A stretch of 64,000 bases of DNA from Endozoicomonas gorgoniicola (lineage in GTDB: Bacteria; Pseudomonadota; Gammaproteobacteria; Pseudomonadales; Endozoicomonadaceae), in contig NZ_JAPFCC010000001.1 in the NCBI RefSeq assembly GCF_025562715.2, positions 2,870,501-2,934,500 of the forward strand, written 5' to 3'. The notes below the pieces were generated by a model, which made no database searches, had not been told where the DNA came from, and was given only the letters and a program-made list of their open reading frames with translations. The translations under genes and the position numbers were made by a program. Positions 17,418-27,185 of this stretch are shown piece after piece (position 1 is the stretch's first letter; each line of letters starts with the position of its first letter).

Positions 17418-18641
17418 TTAATCAGCCTGCCGACGCAAAAACGCCGGAATATCCAGATAATCTACATTGTCAGTCGATGTTGTCTGACGTTTTGGTGGCT
17501 CTGGCTCTGCATCGGCGGTTACCGTTGCAGGCCTGCCAGCCTCTTCCGCATCTTTGGTACGATTGCGGATGCTCGGTGGAATATCCAGGGTTTTAAGATC
17601 CAGTGATCCATCGTTGCGGGTTGTGCGCGGACGAGAACCGTCAACCACCTTCAGGGCAGGGTCTGTTTCAGACTCTTCACTACCCAGGCCGGTTGCCACC
17701 ACAGTCACTCGCAACTCATCGCTCATTTCAGTATCGATAACGGCTCCGACAACAATCGTGGCGTTCTCAGAAGCGAACTCGGCCACCGTTTCGTTCACTT
17801 CGGTGTACTCGTTAAGCCCCATGTCCATACCACCGGTGATATTAACCAGTACGCCACGAGCGCCACGAAGGTTAACATTTTCCAGCAGCGGGCTGCGAAT
17901 GGCACGTTCAGCGGCTTCAACTGCACGATTGCTACCCGTAGCAGAACCCGTACCCATCATTGCCATACCCATTTCCGACATCACAGTACGTACGTCTGCA
18001 AAGTCGACATTGATCAGACCGTCACGGGTAATCAGTTCCGAAATACCTTGCACTGCACCCAGAAGCACATCATTTGCAGCACCAAAGGCGTTGAGCAGGC
18101 TGACATCCTTACCCAGTACAGGCAGAAGGTTCTGATTAGGAATACAGATGAGAGAGTCTACATTTTCCTGCAGTTCTTTCAGACCTTCTTCAGCCACTGA
18201 CATACGACGACGACCTTCAAAGGAGAAAGGTTTGGTCACCACCGCAACTGTCAATGCACCCATTTCACGAGCAATCTGTGCCACAATTGGCGCAGCACCC
18301 GTGCCTGTACCACCGCCCATACCAGCAGTGATGAACACCATATCGGCACCCTGCAACAGATCGCTGATACGATCACGATCTTCCATGGCCGCTTCACGAC
18401 CAATCTGTGGGTTGGCACCGGCACCCAGACCACGAGTAATGCCAGCACCCAGCTGCAGGTGTGTATGCGCCTGCATATGTTGTTTCTTAAGAGCCTGCGC
18501 GTCAGTGTTGGCGCAGACAAACTCTACACCTTCCAGCTGACTGTTCAGCATATGGCAGACAGCATTGCCGCCACCGCCGCCGACACCGATAACTTTAATG
18601 ACCGCTTCCTGCGGCACGTTATCTTCCAACATTTCAAACAT
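17418..18641 (-). CDS. ftsZ: Cell division GTPase FtsZ
   Basis: 407 residues. This tubulin homologue forms the Z-ring. The GTP-binding tubulin signature GGGTGTGAAPIVA lies near residue 108, with VIGVGGGGGNAV at the N-terminus. A variable acidic linker (about 320-390) leads to the conserved C-terminal peptide DYLDIPAFLRRQ, which binds FtsA, ZipA and MinC. It is last of the division genes, 65 bp after ftsA. Confidence 0.98.
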   Translation of the reverse strand: MFEMLEDNVPQEAVIKVIGVGGGGGNAVCHMLNSQLEGVEFVCANTDAQALKKQHMQAHTHLQLGAGITRGLGAGANPQIGREAAMEDRDRISDLLQGADMVFITAGMGGGTGTGAAPIVAQIAREMGALTVAVVTKPFSFEGRRRMSVAEEGLKELQENVDSLICIPNQNLLPVLGKDVSLLNAFGAANDVLLGAVQGISELITRDGLINVDFADVRTVMSEMGMAMMGTGSATGSNRAVEAAERAIRSPLLENVNLRGARGVLVNITGGMDMGLNEYTEVNETVAEFASENATIVVGAVIDTEMSDELRVTVVATGLGSEESETDPALKVVDGSRPRTTRNDGSLDLKTLDIPPSIRNRTKDAEEAGRPATVTADAEPEPPKRQTTSTDNVDYLDIPAFLRRQAD

Positions 18642-18706
18642 GTGGCCCTCTCCTTATTCTCTCACCTTAAACAGGATATTTTCTAAAAATTGGCAGTGGC
18701 GTTCAA

Positions 18707-19942
18707 TCAGAAGTTACCCTGAAACCACTGTTTTAACCGATTGAACACACCGTCCTCCTGCTTGCTGTATACTGCTTCCTTACGTCCATCCTGCTGGACT
18801 TTAAGACCGTAATGCAAAAGCCCGACACCTGTCGAATATATTGGATTACATACGACATCGGCCAAACCCCGCACCGCTTGCGGCATTCCCAGTCTTACCG
18901 GCATATGGAATATTTCTTCTGCCAGCTCGACAACGCCTTCCATCTTCGACGTTCCACCCGTCAGGACAATACCTGCGGGGATCAGTTCTTCAAAACCACT
19001 GCGACGAAGCTCCTGCTGGATTAACGTAAACAACTCCTCATAACGAGGCTCTACGACTTCTGCCAGTGATTGTCTGGAAAGCTCCCGAGCCGGGCGGTCG
19101 CCCACGCTGGGAACCTTGATCATGTCGTCTGCACCAGCCAGCTGAGTCAGTGCACAGGCGTATTTAATCTTCAATTCTTCCGCATGCTGGGTCGGTGTGC
19201 GCAATGCCATGGCAATGTCATTGGTCACCTGATCCCCGGCAATAGGAATAACAGCAGTATGGCGAATAGCACCATCTGTAAAAATGGCGATATCGGTAGT
19301 ACCACCACCAATATCCACCATGCAGACACCCAGCTCTTTCTCATCCTCAGACAGGACAGAATAACTCGATGCCAGCTGTTCCAGAATGACGTCGTCGACT
19401 TCCAGCCCACAACGTCGTATACAGTTTTCAATGTTCTGGGCGGCATTCACCGCACAGGTGACCAGATGCACCCTTGATTCCAGGCGAACGCCAGACATCC
19501 CAAGCGGCTCTTTGACGCCATCCTGAGAATCAATGACATATTCCTGTGGCAGGATATGAAGAATACGCTGGTCGGCAGGAATTGCTACTGCTTTTGCAGC
19601 ATCAATAACCCGTTCAATATCAGCTCTGGTTACTTCGCGTTCCCTGATAGCCACGATACCGTGGGAGTTCAGACTACGGATATGATTACCGGCAATTCCC
19701 GCATAAACAGAATGAATCTGACAACCGGCCATTAATTCAGCTTCTTCAATGGCTCGTTTCATGGCGTGAACAGTAGAGTCAATATTCACGACAACACCAC
19801 GCTTCAAACCTCTGGAAGCGTGGGAACCAATACCAATCACCTCCAGCTCGCCATCTTCCAGAATCTCGCCGACGATGGCCACTACCTTGGAGGTGCCAAT
19901 GTCTAACCCAACGATCAAATTTCCGTTCTCTGCCGATGTCAT
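18707..19942 (-). CDS. ftsA: Cell division protein FtsA
   Basis: 411 residues from ATG 19940-19942, chosen because AGGAAG stands nine bases upstream; an in-frame ATG at 19966 lacks one. This actin-like ATPase anchors FtsZ to the membrane. Visible: GLDIGTSKVVAIVGE (phosphate 1), CMVDIGGGTTDIAIF (phosphate 2), IVLTGGTSKMEGV (adenosine motif) and a C-terminal amphipathic helix (FNRLKQWFQGNF) for membrane binding. It follows ftsQ across a 136-bp gap that contains tandem repeats. Confidence 0.97.
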   Translation of the reverse strand: MTSAENGNLIVGLDIGTSKVVAIVGEILEDGELEVIGIGSHASRGLKRGVVVNIDSTVHAMKRAIEEAELMAGCQIHSVYAGIAGNHIRSLNSHGIVAIREREVTRADIERVIDAAKAVAIPADQRILHILPQEYVIDSQDGVKEPLGMSGVRLESRVHLVTCAVNAAQNIENCIRRCGLEVDDVILEQLASSYSVLSEDEKELGVCMVDIGGGTTDIAIFTDGAIRHTAVIPIAGDQVTNDIAMALRTPTQHAEELKIKYACALTQLAGADDMIKVPSVGDRPARELSRQSLAEVVEPRYEELFTLIQQELRRSGFEELIPAGIVLTGGTSKMEGVVELAEEIFHMPVRLGMPQAVRGLADVVCNPIYSTGVGLLHYGLKVQQDGRKEAVYSKQEDGVFNRLKQWFQGNF

Positions 19943-19969
19943 GGCATTTATCTTCCTAAACCGCAATAG

Positions 19970-20041
19970 CTTTCATAGTCAGCATAACTTTCATAGTCAG
20001 CACAGATGGTCAGCACAGATGGTCAGCACAGACAGTCAGCA
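19970..20041. repeat. Tandem repeats in the ftsQ-ftsA gap
   Basis: Two copies of an 18-nt unit starting CTTTCATAGTCAGCA (19970 and 19988) run into three copies of a 13-nt unit CAGATGGTCAGCA (20003, 20016, and a diverged copy at 20029). All copies share GTCAGCA. The block fills about half of the ftsQ-ftsA gap and is not part of any frame I can support. Confidence 0.85.
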
Positions 20042-20078
20042 CGCTGATACCACCGCCTCTTTCTGCTTTTCCTTTACA

Positions 20079-20918
20079 TTAATTCTGTCGCCAGGCGACA
20101 GACGCACCATTGAGGTAACGCATATCCACACGCTCTACCTCGTTCCAGCGACTGTCCAGCCTTGCATGGTACAGACGGACAAACCTCTGTAACCGTTCCA
20201 TGCGCCGATCACGACCGAGATAAACCGTCACATGATCAACCCTGAATCGCCATGAACCAGCCGAACCCAGTTGCAATCCGCCCACCAACAACCCCAATGG
20301 TCGCAATAACTGACTGATAGACAGATATTGCTGCATAACCTCAAGTGCCTCATCATCCGCCCCGGATAACAGCGGAAACGACTTAAATTCACTCACCGAC
20401 CCAGGGGTAAACACAACGCCTTCACCAGTAATTAATTTATCCTGCTTCCATCGGGCTACCGCCTGACGCTCTTGCAGGGAAACCTCCAGTCGATCCGGCC
20501 AGCGTCGTCTGAGACTGGCTTCCCGAACCCAGGGCATTTGCAACAGTGCCTGACGCATCGCTTCCAGATCGAGATGAAAGAAACGATTGACCAGAAACGG
20601 TTCCAGCTCTGCTTCCACCTTCACCCGGTTAAGAGACTCAAAGCCGGCATGAATTTCCACACGTGCTATCGGCCGGTTCAACCAGTTCATCAGTGAAGGC
20701 CATACCCACAACACTGCGCCCAGAAAGACAACAACGGTCGTCACCCGGGCAATCTGCCATCCGGTACGCGAATGAGTAGACAGATAAGTCCGGACACGAC
20801 CAGAAGAAGGCGGCTGCCGCCTTCTTCTGATCTGAACGCTATCCACCTGACTGCCTGAACGCTTAGACCGGGTCTGCTTCCGCTTCAGTAACAATCTGGC
20901 TTTCCCTTTCGTGATCAT
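20079..20918 (-). CDS. ftsQ: Cell division protein FtsQ
   Basis: 279 residues, bitopic inner-membrane protein. A basic cytoplasmic N-terminus (1-55), one transmembrane segment (about 56-76), a POTRA domain (IARVEIHAGFESLNRVKVEAEL, shown in part) and the FtsQ/DivIB beta domain (WVREASLRRRWPDRLEV). FtsQ bridges early and late divisome proteins with FtsB and FtsL. The start overlaps the ddl 3' end by 56 bp; the overlap is unusually long, but the N-terminal basic stretch is family-like. Confidence 0.93.
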   Translation of the reverse strand: MITKGKARLLLKRKQTRSKRSGSQVDSVQIRRRRQPPSSGRVRTYLSTHSRTGWQIARVTTVVVFLGAVLWVWPSLMNWLNRPIARVEIHAGFESLNRVKVEAELEPFLVNRFFHLDLEAMRQALLQMPWVREASLRRRWPDRLEVSLQERQAVARWKQDKLITGEGVVFTPGSVSEFKSFPLLSGADDEALEVMQQYLSISQLLRPLGLLVGGLQLGSAGSWRFRVDHVTVYLGRDRRMERLQRFVRLYHARLDSRWNEVERVDMRYLNGASVAWRQN

Positions 20919-21957
20919 CCATTGTTACCAGACTGCTGTCTGCTAGTACGTTGTCTGATAGAACATTACCTGGCAATGATGACTTCAGCACCTCCAGAAC
21001 CAACGCATCAAAATCCAGCCCTACCGCCTTTGCGGCCATAGGCACCAGACTGTGTTCAGTCATCCCGGGAATAGTATTCACTTCCAGCAACCAGAAACGT
21101 CCACGCTGGTCTTCCATAAAGTCCACACGCCCCCAGCCTGAGCAACCAATGGTCTCAAACGCCGTCAGGGCGATCGCCTGCATTTCCTGTTCCCGGGTTT
21201 TACTGAGGCCGGAAGGCAGACGATAACCGGTATCATCAGACAAATACTTTGCCTCATAGTCATAAAACTCATTCCGGGCTTCAATACGAATCACCGGCAA
21301 GGCTTCACCATTAAGAATCGCTACGGTGTATTCAGGCCCATCAATAAACTGCTCAACCAGAACCGAACTGTTATGTCCGGATGCTTTCTCAAAAGCAGGC
21401 AGAAGATCCTGCTCACGATCCACTCTGGCCACACCAACACTGGAACCTTCCAGGCTGGGTTTAACAAATACTGGCAGCATGTCAGCACAGTACTCAAGCA
21501 TGTCCGGGGTTTCTACCAGACGAAAATCCGGAGTAGGTAGCCCAACCGCCTGCCACAGCAGCTTGGTGCGGTATTTATCCATCGCCAGGGCCGATGCCAG
21601 AACACCACTGCCCTGATAGGGAATACCCATGGACTCCAGCAACCCCTGAACAGTACCGTCTTCCCCACCACGTCCGTGCAGAGCAATAAAGGCACGATCC
21701 GGCTGATAGCTTTCCAGCTGTCCCATCAGGTCATCAGCCGGGTCAATCATTCTGCAATCCACACCACTGCGAACCAGTGCCGCATAAATCCGGTCGCCAG
21801 TCACCAGACTGACTTCTCTTTCAGCTGAAGTACCACCCAGAAGGACAGCCACTTTACCAAATGCCCGGGGATCAAACTGATCTCGATTCTGGCCAGCCTT
21901 TTGGCTGGTGTTGGATTCACTCATTCCTGTAAGACCTGCTTGTGGCATGGACTTCAT
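20863..21957 (-). CDS. ddl: D-alanine--D-alanine ligase
   Basis: About 364 residues. An ATP-grasp ligase making D-Ala-D-Ala for the peptidoglycan stem. Features: KVAVLLGGTSAEREVS near the N-terminus, KPSLEGSSVGVARV (nucleotide-binding), GWGRVDFMED and LLEVNTIPGMTEHSLVPMAA. The start is uncertain: ATG 21955-21957, a GTG at 21963 or the ATG at 21924 (MSESN) are all possible, and the family core begins only near residue 40. The C-terminus is about 30 residues longer than E. coli DdlB. It sits between murC and ftsQ as usual. Confidence 0.93.
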   Translation of the reverse strand: MKSMPQAGLTGMSESNTSQKAGQNRDQFDPRAFGKVAVLLGGTSAEREVSLVTGDRIYAALVRSGVDCRMIDPADDLMGQLESYQPDRAFIALHGRGGEDGTVQGLLESMGIPYQGSGVLASALAMDKYRTKLLWQAVGLPTPDFRLVETPDMLEYCADMLPVFVKPSLEGSSVGVARVDREQDLLPAFEKASGHNSSVLVEQFIDGPEYTVAILNGEALPVIRIEARNEFYDYEAKYLSDDTGYRLPSGLSKTREQEMQAIALTAFETIGCSGWGRVDFMEDQRGRFWLLEVNTIPGMTEHSLVPMAAKAVGLDFDALVLEVLKSSLPGNVLSDNVLADSSLVTMDDHERESQIVTEAEADPV

Positions 21958-21978
21958 TTTCACTTATCGCCGGCGAAT

Positions 21979-23430
21979 TTACACCGGCTCTCCTAATTTC
22001 TCACTAAGCTTCAGAGACAGCGCGCCAATATCACCCGCTCCCTGGGTTAACAGTAGATCGCCGTCGTGCAATACGCCGGATAGAATATCGTCAAGCGCGT
22101 CGGGATCAGAAACAAAAATCGGATCCAGCTGCCCCCGCTGACGAATACTGCGGCACAAACTGCGACTGTCTGCCCCGGGGACAGGCTCTTCACCCGCTGC
22201 ATAGACTTCCATCAGTAACAGAACATCAACCCTGGACAGCACGTCAACAAAGTCTTCATACAAGTCACGCGTGCGTGAATAACGATGAGGTTGATACAAC
22301 ATGACCAGTCGTTTATCAGCCCAGCCGTTGCGAATCGCGCCAACGGTTGCCGCTACTTCTGTCGGGTGATGGCCGTAGTCGTCTACCAGCATGATGTCGC
22401 CGGCAACACCTTCATTATTAATGTGACGATAATGCCCCTGTACCTGAAAGCGTCGACCCACACCCTGAAACTGCCTTAATCCTTCACGAATAGCTGTGTC
22501 ATCAATGCCTTCATCGGATGCCACTGCGAACGTTGCCAAGGCATTGAGAACATTGTGATGCCCGGGAATGTTCAGTTCCATATCAACCGTTTCACCCGAC
22601 TGACGACGCACCAGATCAAACCGGGTTTTCATGCCTTCCTGACGTATATTAACAGCGCGAACATCAGCTTCTTCACTCACACCATAAGTGATAATCTGTC
22701 GTTTAATCGACGGTAACAGTTCACGCACCACAGGACAATCGATACATACGACAGCCAACCCGTAAAAAGGCAGATTATGCAGAAAGTCCACAAAGGTTTT
22801 CTTTAATTTACCAAAGTCACCTTCATAGGTTTCCATATGATCCGCATCAATATTGGTCACAATGGATACCATGGGCTGCAGATGCAAGAACGAAGCGTCC
22901 GACTCATCAGCTTCAGCAATCAGATACCGGCTGCCTCCCAGCTTGGCGTTGGTACCCGCAGAATTCAGACGACCACCAATCACAAAGGTCGGATCAAGGT
23001 CTGCATAACCAAATACCGATGCCAGCAAACTGGTGGTTGTTGTTTTACCGTGAGTACCGGCCACGGCAATACCGTGACGGTAACGCATCAGCTCAGCCAG
23101 CATCTCCGCCCTGGGTACCACCGGCAGGCGCAATGCCCTGGCTTCAATCACCTCAGGGTTTTCACCGGCTACTGCTGTCGACGTTACCACTACATCCGCA
23201 CCATGGACATGACCTGCGTCATGCCCAATGAACACCTTGATACCCTGCCCTTCCAGACGACGGGTTACTGGTGACTGCCGAATGTCCGATCCGGATATTT
23301 CGTAACCCTGATTGCACAGAACTTCAGCAATGCCGCACATTCCGGTACCACCAATACCGACAAAATGAATGCGGCGTATACGACGCATTTCCGGCACCGG
23401 GGTTACCGGAAACATTCGATTATCAGACAT
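21979..23430 (-). CDS. murC: UDP-N-acetylmuramate--L-alanine ligase
   Basis: 483 residues from ATG 23428-23430, with GGAGG seven bases upstream and an 8-bp overlap with the murG end. Mur ligase family: HFVGIGGTGMCGIAEVL (Rossmann start), VAGTHGKTTTTSLLA (P-loop), EADESDASFL, ADHMETY and DDYGHHPTEVAAT. It adds L-Ala to UDP-MurNAc in the cytosol. A longer frame to 23532 exists but lies inside murG. Confidence 0.97.
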   Translation of the reverse strand: MSDNRMFPVTPVPEMRRIRRIHFVGIGGTGMCGIAEVLCNQGYEISGSDIRQSPVTRRLEGQGIKVFIGHDAGHVHGADVVVTSTAVAGENPEVIEARALRLPVVPRAEMLAELMRYRHGIAVAGTHGKTTTTSLLASVFGYADLDPTFVIGGRLNSAGTNAKLGGSRYLIAEADESDASFLHLQPMVSIVTNIDADHMETYEGDFGKLKKTFVDFLHNLPFYGLAVVCIDCPVVRELLPSIKRQIITYGVSEEADVRAVNIRQEGMKTRFDLVRRQSGETVDMELNIPGHHNVLNALATFAVASDEGIDDTAIREGLRQFQGVGRRFQVQGHYRHINNEGVAGDIMLVDDYGHHPTEVAATVGAIRNGWADKRLVMLYQPHRYSRTRDLYEDFVDVLSRVDVLLLMEVYAAGEEPVPGADSRSLCRSIRQRGQLDPIFVSDPDALDDILSGVLHDGDLLLTQGAGDIGALSLKLSEKLGEPV

Positions 23431-24586
23431 CAGCCACCTCCAGACAGTGCTCTGCCACCTGCCGGGTGGACTCAGGCAGGGCAATAGAGCGGGCGGCTGC
23501 CCCCATCTGCTCAAGCCGTGAACGATTTGCAATTAATTCCTGTAACATCCTGGCCAAACTGCCCTGGTTAAATTCGTTTTGCTGGATCATCAGAGCTGCA
23601 CTCTGTTCAACCAGATAATGCCCATTGGCGGTCTGATGATCATCAACCGCCCAGGGATAGGGGACGAGTATCGAAGCGCGTCCGGCGACAGCCAGCTCAG
23701 ACACTGTTAACGCACCTGACCGGCAGAGAATCAGATCAGCCCAGTCGTAGGCTTCTGCCATATCATCGATAAATTCTTCAACCCGGCCATCAACACCGTG
23801 GTCACAATATAACTGTCTGGTTGTATCAAGTTTGCCCTTGCCTGTCTGGTGCCAGACCTGAAGCGACTCTTCTGCGACCGTTTGTGGCTTTTCATTCAGC
23901 GATTCGTTCTGCTGCTCTTTCAGCGATTCTTTCAATAAGGACAGAGCGACTGGCACCGTCTGGTTGAACACCTGCGCACCACGACTGCCGCCCACCACCA
24001 GTAACCGAACAGGCGTTTCACCACGTTGCTCCAGCTTTTGCACAGCACTGTGGATATCGTTTCTGACAGGGTTGCCAGTGTGAAATACTTTTTTGGTACT
24101 CATACCTGTCTTCTGGAAGGTACCCGGAAACGCTTCCAGCACCCGGCTGGAAATACGAGCCAGTACTTTATTGGTCAATCCGGCAATAGCATTCTGCTCA
24201 TGGATCACCAACGGCACGCCCAGCAGGCGGGCAGCAAGACCACCAGGCCCTGTCACATACCCGCCCATACCCAGCACGCAGACTGGATTATGCTGCCGCA
24301 ATACCCTGACCGCGCGCAGCAGGGAGACAGAAATTCGCCAGGGGGCTTTCAGCAGGAAGCTGAGCCCTTTTCCCCGCAGCCCGGTAACCGGCAGAAAGCT
24401 GATATCAAAGCCATACTTTGGTACCAGCTCTGCTTCCATACTGCCTGGCGTTCCCAGCCAGTGGATAGCAAACCCCCTTGCTTTCAGCTCCTGTGCTGTT
24501 GCAAGAGCCGGGAAAATATGCCCCCCCGTACCACCTGCCATCACGACAATGACTGGTTTTTTTACCGCAGAGGAATGCTCAGACAT
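23423..24586 (-). CDS. murG: UDP-GlcNAc:lipid I N-acetylglucosaminyltransferase MurG
   Basis: 387 residues from ATG 24584-24586 with GGGGAGG six bases upstream, overlapping ftsW by 8 bp. GT28 glycosyltransferase at the inner face of the membrane making lipid II. Visible: MAGGTGGHIFPALATA, LGMGGYVTGPGG, HEQNAIAGLTN, LVVGGSRGAQVFN and CRSGALTVSELA. The protein is about 30 residues longer than usual, because of an insertion after LSLLKE (around residues 215-240) that contains a near-repeat ESLKEQQNESLNE. Confidence 0.96.
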   Translation of the reverse strand: MSEHSSAVKKPVIVVMAGGTGGHIFPALATAQELKARGFAIHWLGTPGSMEAELVPKYGFDISFLPVTGLRGKGLSFLLKAPWRISVSLLRAVRVLRQHNPVCVLGMGGYVTGPGGLAARLLGVPLVIHEQNAIAGLTNKVLARISSRVLEAFPGTFQKTGMSTKKVFHTGNPVRNDIHSAVQKLEQRGETPVRLLVVGGSRGAQVFNQTVPVALSLLKESLKEQQNESLNEKPQTVAEESLQVWHQTGKGKLDTTRQLYCDHGVDGRVEEFIDDMAEAYDWADLILCRSGALTVSELAVAGRASILVPYPWAVDDHQTANGHYLVEQSAALMIQQNEFNQGSLARMLQELIANRSRLEQMGAAARSIALPESTRQVAEHCLEVADV

Positions 24587-25787
24587 GGCGACCTCCCCGG
24601 CTGGCTGACCGCCTGCGTTGCTCCGCAGGTTTGTCTTTAACATTGAACAAGCGTCGCTCATAATCAATTCGTAACAAAAATCCAAACGCCAGACAGTTAA
24701 TCAACAGACTACTGCCTCCATAACTGATTAACGGTAACGCCAACCCCTTGGTAGGGAGCAGCCCAGTGTTGACACCAATATTGATCAGCGCCTGGCCACC
24801 GAACAACAGGGCAAACCCATAAGCGACATAGCCATGGAACAGCAAACCTTTCTGTTCACAACGAAAACCAATCTGTAAAATCCGCCAGGAAATAAACAGA
24901 AAAAGCAGTACAACGACTGTACAGCCAAAAACGCCAAACTCTTCAGCAAGAACAGCAAACACAAAATCAGTGTGCGCTTCCGGCAGGTAAAACAACTTCT
25001 GAATACTGTTACCCAGGCCAACACCAAACCACTCACCGCGACCAAAAGCAATCAGCGCCTGTGTTAACTGATACCCGCTGCCAAAAGCATTACCCCAGGG
25101 GTCAAGGTAAGAGGCCAGGCGAGCCATCCGGTAAGGCTCTATCCAGATCAGCAGGCCAACGGCAAGCCCCAGCAGTATGATTAAAACGGTAAACTGAGCC
25201 TTTCTGGCACCTGCCATGAAAATCATGCCCATTGATGCAGTCATCAATACAACAACAGCACCGAGATCCGGTTCCACCAGCAACAACATGGCGGAAGCGA
25301 TTAGTACCGCCAGCGGTTTTAAAAAGCCTATCCACTGGGTCCGGACTTCAGGCAAGCGTCGTACCAGGTAGTCCGCCAGATATACGACAATGCACAATTT
25401 AGCCGCTTCCGATGCCTGAAGGTTGAATACTCCCAGTGGTATCCAGCGCACACTGCCGTTTATTTCACGTCCGAAAAACAGCACCAGAACCAGCAGACCA
25501 ATCCCCATAGCCAGTGAATGCCAGCTGTGCTGCTGTATTTTTCTGACAGGCACCAGCAACATGAACAGCATGCAACACAGGCCACCTCCGACAAACAGGC
25601 ACTGCTTGAACAGGATGTACATAGAATTATTGTAAATACTGTCAGATTCACTCATGGAGGCCGAACTGACCATCACCAGACCAACGACCAGAAGCGCTAA
25701 TATGGCACCCAGCAAAGGCAGGTCAATCAGGCTGGCCCTGGTGCCATTATTGTTGAATTCCTGTAGCAGCTTCTGATGGATTGTCAT
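24579..25787 (-). CDS. ftsW: Septal peptidoglycan glycosyltransferase FtsW
   Basis: 402 residues with about ten membrane segments, SEDS family. FtsW polymerises lipid II at the septum with FtsI. The catalytic-Asp region is VEPDLGAVVVL (about residues 180-190) and the family signature LPFISYGGSS appears here as LPLISYGGSSLLIN. It overlaps murD by 4 bp and murG by 8 bp, typical translational coupling in this cluster. Confidence 0.96.
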   Translation of the reverse strand: MTIHQKLLQEFNNNGTRASLIDLPLLGAILALLVVGLVMVSSASMSESDSIYNNSMYILFKQCLFVGGGLCCMLFMLLVPVRKIQQHSWHSLAMGIGLLVLVLFFGREINGSVRWIPLGVFNLQASEAAKLCIVVYLADYLVRRLPEVRTQWIGFLKPLAVLIASAMLLLVEPDLGAVVVLMTASMGMIFMAGARKAQFTVLIILLGLAVGLLIWIEPYRMARLASYLDPWGNAFGSGYQLTQALIAFGRGEWFGVGLGNSIQKLFYLPEAHTDFVFAVLAEEFGVFGCTVVVLLFLFISWRILQIGFRCEQKGLLFHGYVAYGFALLFGGQALINIGVNTGLLPTKGLALPLISYGGSSLLINCLAFGFLLRIDYERRLFNVKDKPAEQRRRSASRGGRHV

Positions 25788-27169
25788 ACTGGCTTCCCGC
25801 TTTCCGACAGAGAGCCAAGAAACCCGACCACCTGCTGACGAAACAGGTCACCACGCTGTTCAAAACTGGCAAACATATCAAAGCTGGCGCAAGCGGGTGC
25901 CAGCAGCACGATATCGCCGGGCTGGCTGACTCTGGCAGCTACCTCAATCGCTTCATCAAGGCCCTGTGCGTACTCAGACGACACTGTATCACCCACCGCC
26001 TGTTCAATAGCAGGCGCATCACGCCCCATTAACACCAGCTTTCTGACAAACTGGCTGACAGGCTGTTTCAGTTCAGAAAAGTCTGCGCCTTTACCGTCAC
26101 CGCCAGCAATCAGAACCAGTTTTCCCTTGATGGTACTACCAAGCCCTTCAATGGCTGCAACCGTTGCCCCCACATTGGTCGCCTTGGAGTCATTAATCCA
26201 GACCACATCATCCTGCTCTGCTACCCATTCACAGCGATGCTCTAAACCGGTAAAACGCTTTAATACTGACAACATGGCACTCAGGGGAATCCCGACCTGC
26301 TCACCCAGCGCCAGCGCCGCCAGGGCATTTGTCTGATTATGCTGTCCGCAAAGCTTCATCTGTGAACTGTCAAGTAGCTTCTCTACGCCCTTACACAGCC
26401 AGGTGGTATCACCATTCTGTAACAGGCCGTAGTCGTGTAAATCAGGCTTTCCGGCGGTAAACGCCACACCACTTACCGCAGCAGGGAGCAGAGGTGTCGT
26501 CAACGCGTCCTGCTTGTTGTATACCGCACTTTTACAGCCTTTATAGATACGCTGCTTGGCCTGATGGTATTCGACCATGGACGGGTAGCGATCCATATGA
26601 TCAGGACTCAGGTTAAGCACCGTTGCCACCGCAGCTTTCAAAGACCAGGTGGTTTCAAGCTGGAAACTGGACAACTCAAGGATATAGAGTTCACAGTTAC
26701 CTTTTTCAAGCAACTCAAGGGCAGGCGTTCCGATATTGCCGCCAATGCCCACTTGAATACCGGCTGCCTCAGCCATCTCTCCGAGCAACGTCGTGACAGT
26801 GCTTTTACCATTTGAACCGGTAATGGCAACAATCGGGGCTTCAGCATCACGACAGAACAGTTCGATATCACCGACAACCCTTGCGCCACAGGCCACCGCC
26901 TCCGCGATAGCCGGTTCAGCCACAGCAATACCGGGACTAACCACCAGCTCATCAGCGTTGTTCAGCCACTCCTGGTTAAAGCCACCGGTATACACCTCAA
27001 CATCTGGATACTCAGCCTTCAGCTGATCAATGCCCGGTGGTTGCGCCCGGGTGTCCATCACCCTGAAAGGCAGCTGCTTTCCAGACAGATAACGAGCACA
27101 GGACAGGCCGGTCTTGCCCAGACCGACGATAACCCGTGAACAACTTGAAGCGATCAGTTCCGACCCCAT
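25784..27169 (-). CDS. murD: UDP-N-acetylmuramoyl-L-alanine--D-glutamate ligase
   Basis: 461 residues. Mur ligase adding D-Glu. Motifs: VIVGLGKTGLSCARYL (Rossmann), ITGSNGKSTVTTLLGEM (P-loop), NLSPDHMDRY, HRCEWVAEQDDVVWINDSKATN and LLAPACASFDMF. It follows mraY after 16 bp and overlaps ftsW. Confidence 0.96.
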   Translation of the reverse strand: MGSELIASSCSRVIVGLGKTGLSCARYLSGKQLPFRVMDTRAQPPGIDQLKAEYPDVEVYTGGFNQEWLNNADELVVSPGIAVAEPAIAEAVACGARVVGDIELFCRDAEAPIVAITGSNGKSTVTTLLGEMAEAAGIQVGIGGNIGTPALELLEKGNCELYILELSSFQLETTWSLKAAVATVLNLSPDHMDRYPSMVEYHQAKQRIYKGCKSAVYNKQDALTTPLLPAAVSGVAFTAGKPDLHDYGLLQNGDTTWLCKGVEKLLDSSQMKLCGQHNQTNALAALALGEQVGIPLSAMLSVLKRFTGLEHRCEWVAEQDDVVWINDSKATNVGATVAAIEGLGSTIKGKLVLIAGGDGKGADFSELKQPVSQFVRKLVLMGRDAPAIEQAVGDTVSSEYAQGLDEAIEVAARVSQPGDIVLLAPACASFDMFASFEQRGDLFRQQVVGFLGSLSESGKPV

Positions 27170-27185
27170 AAATCTGCCTTAATCC

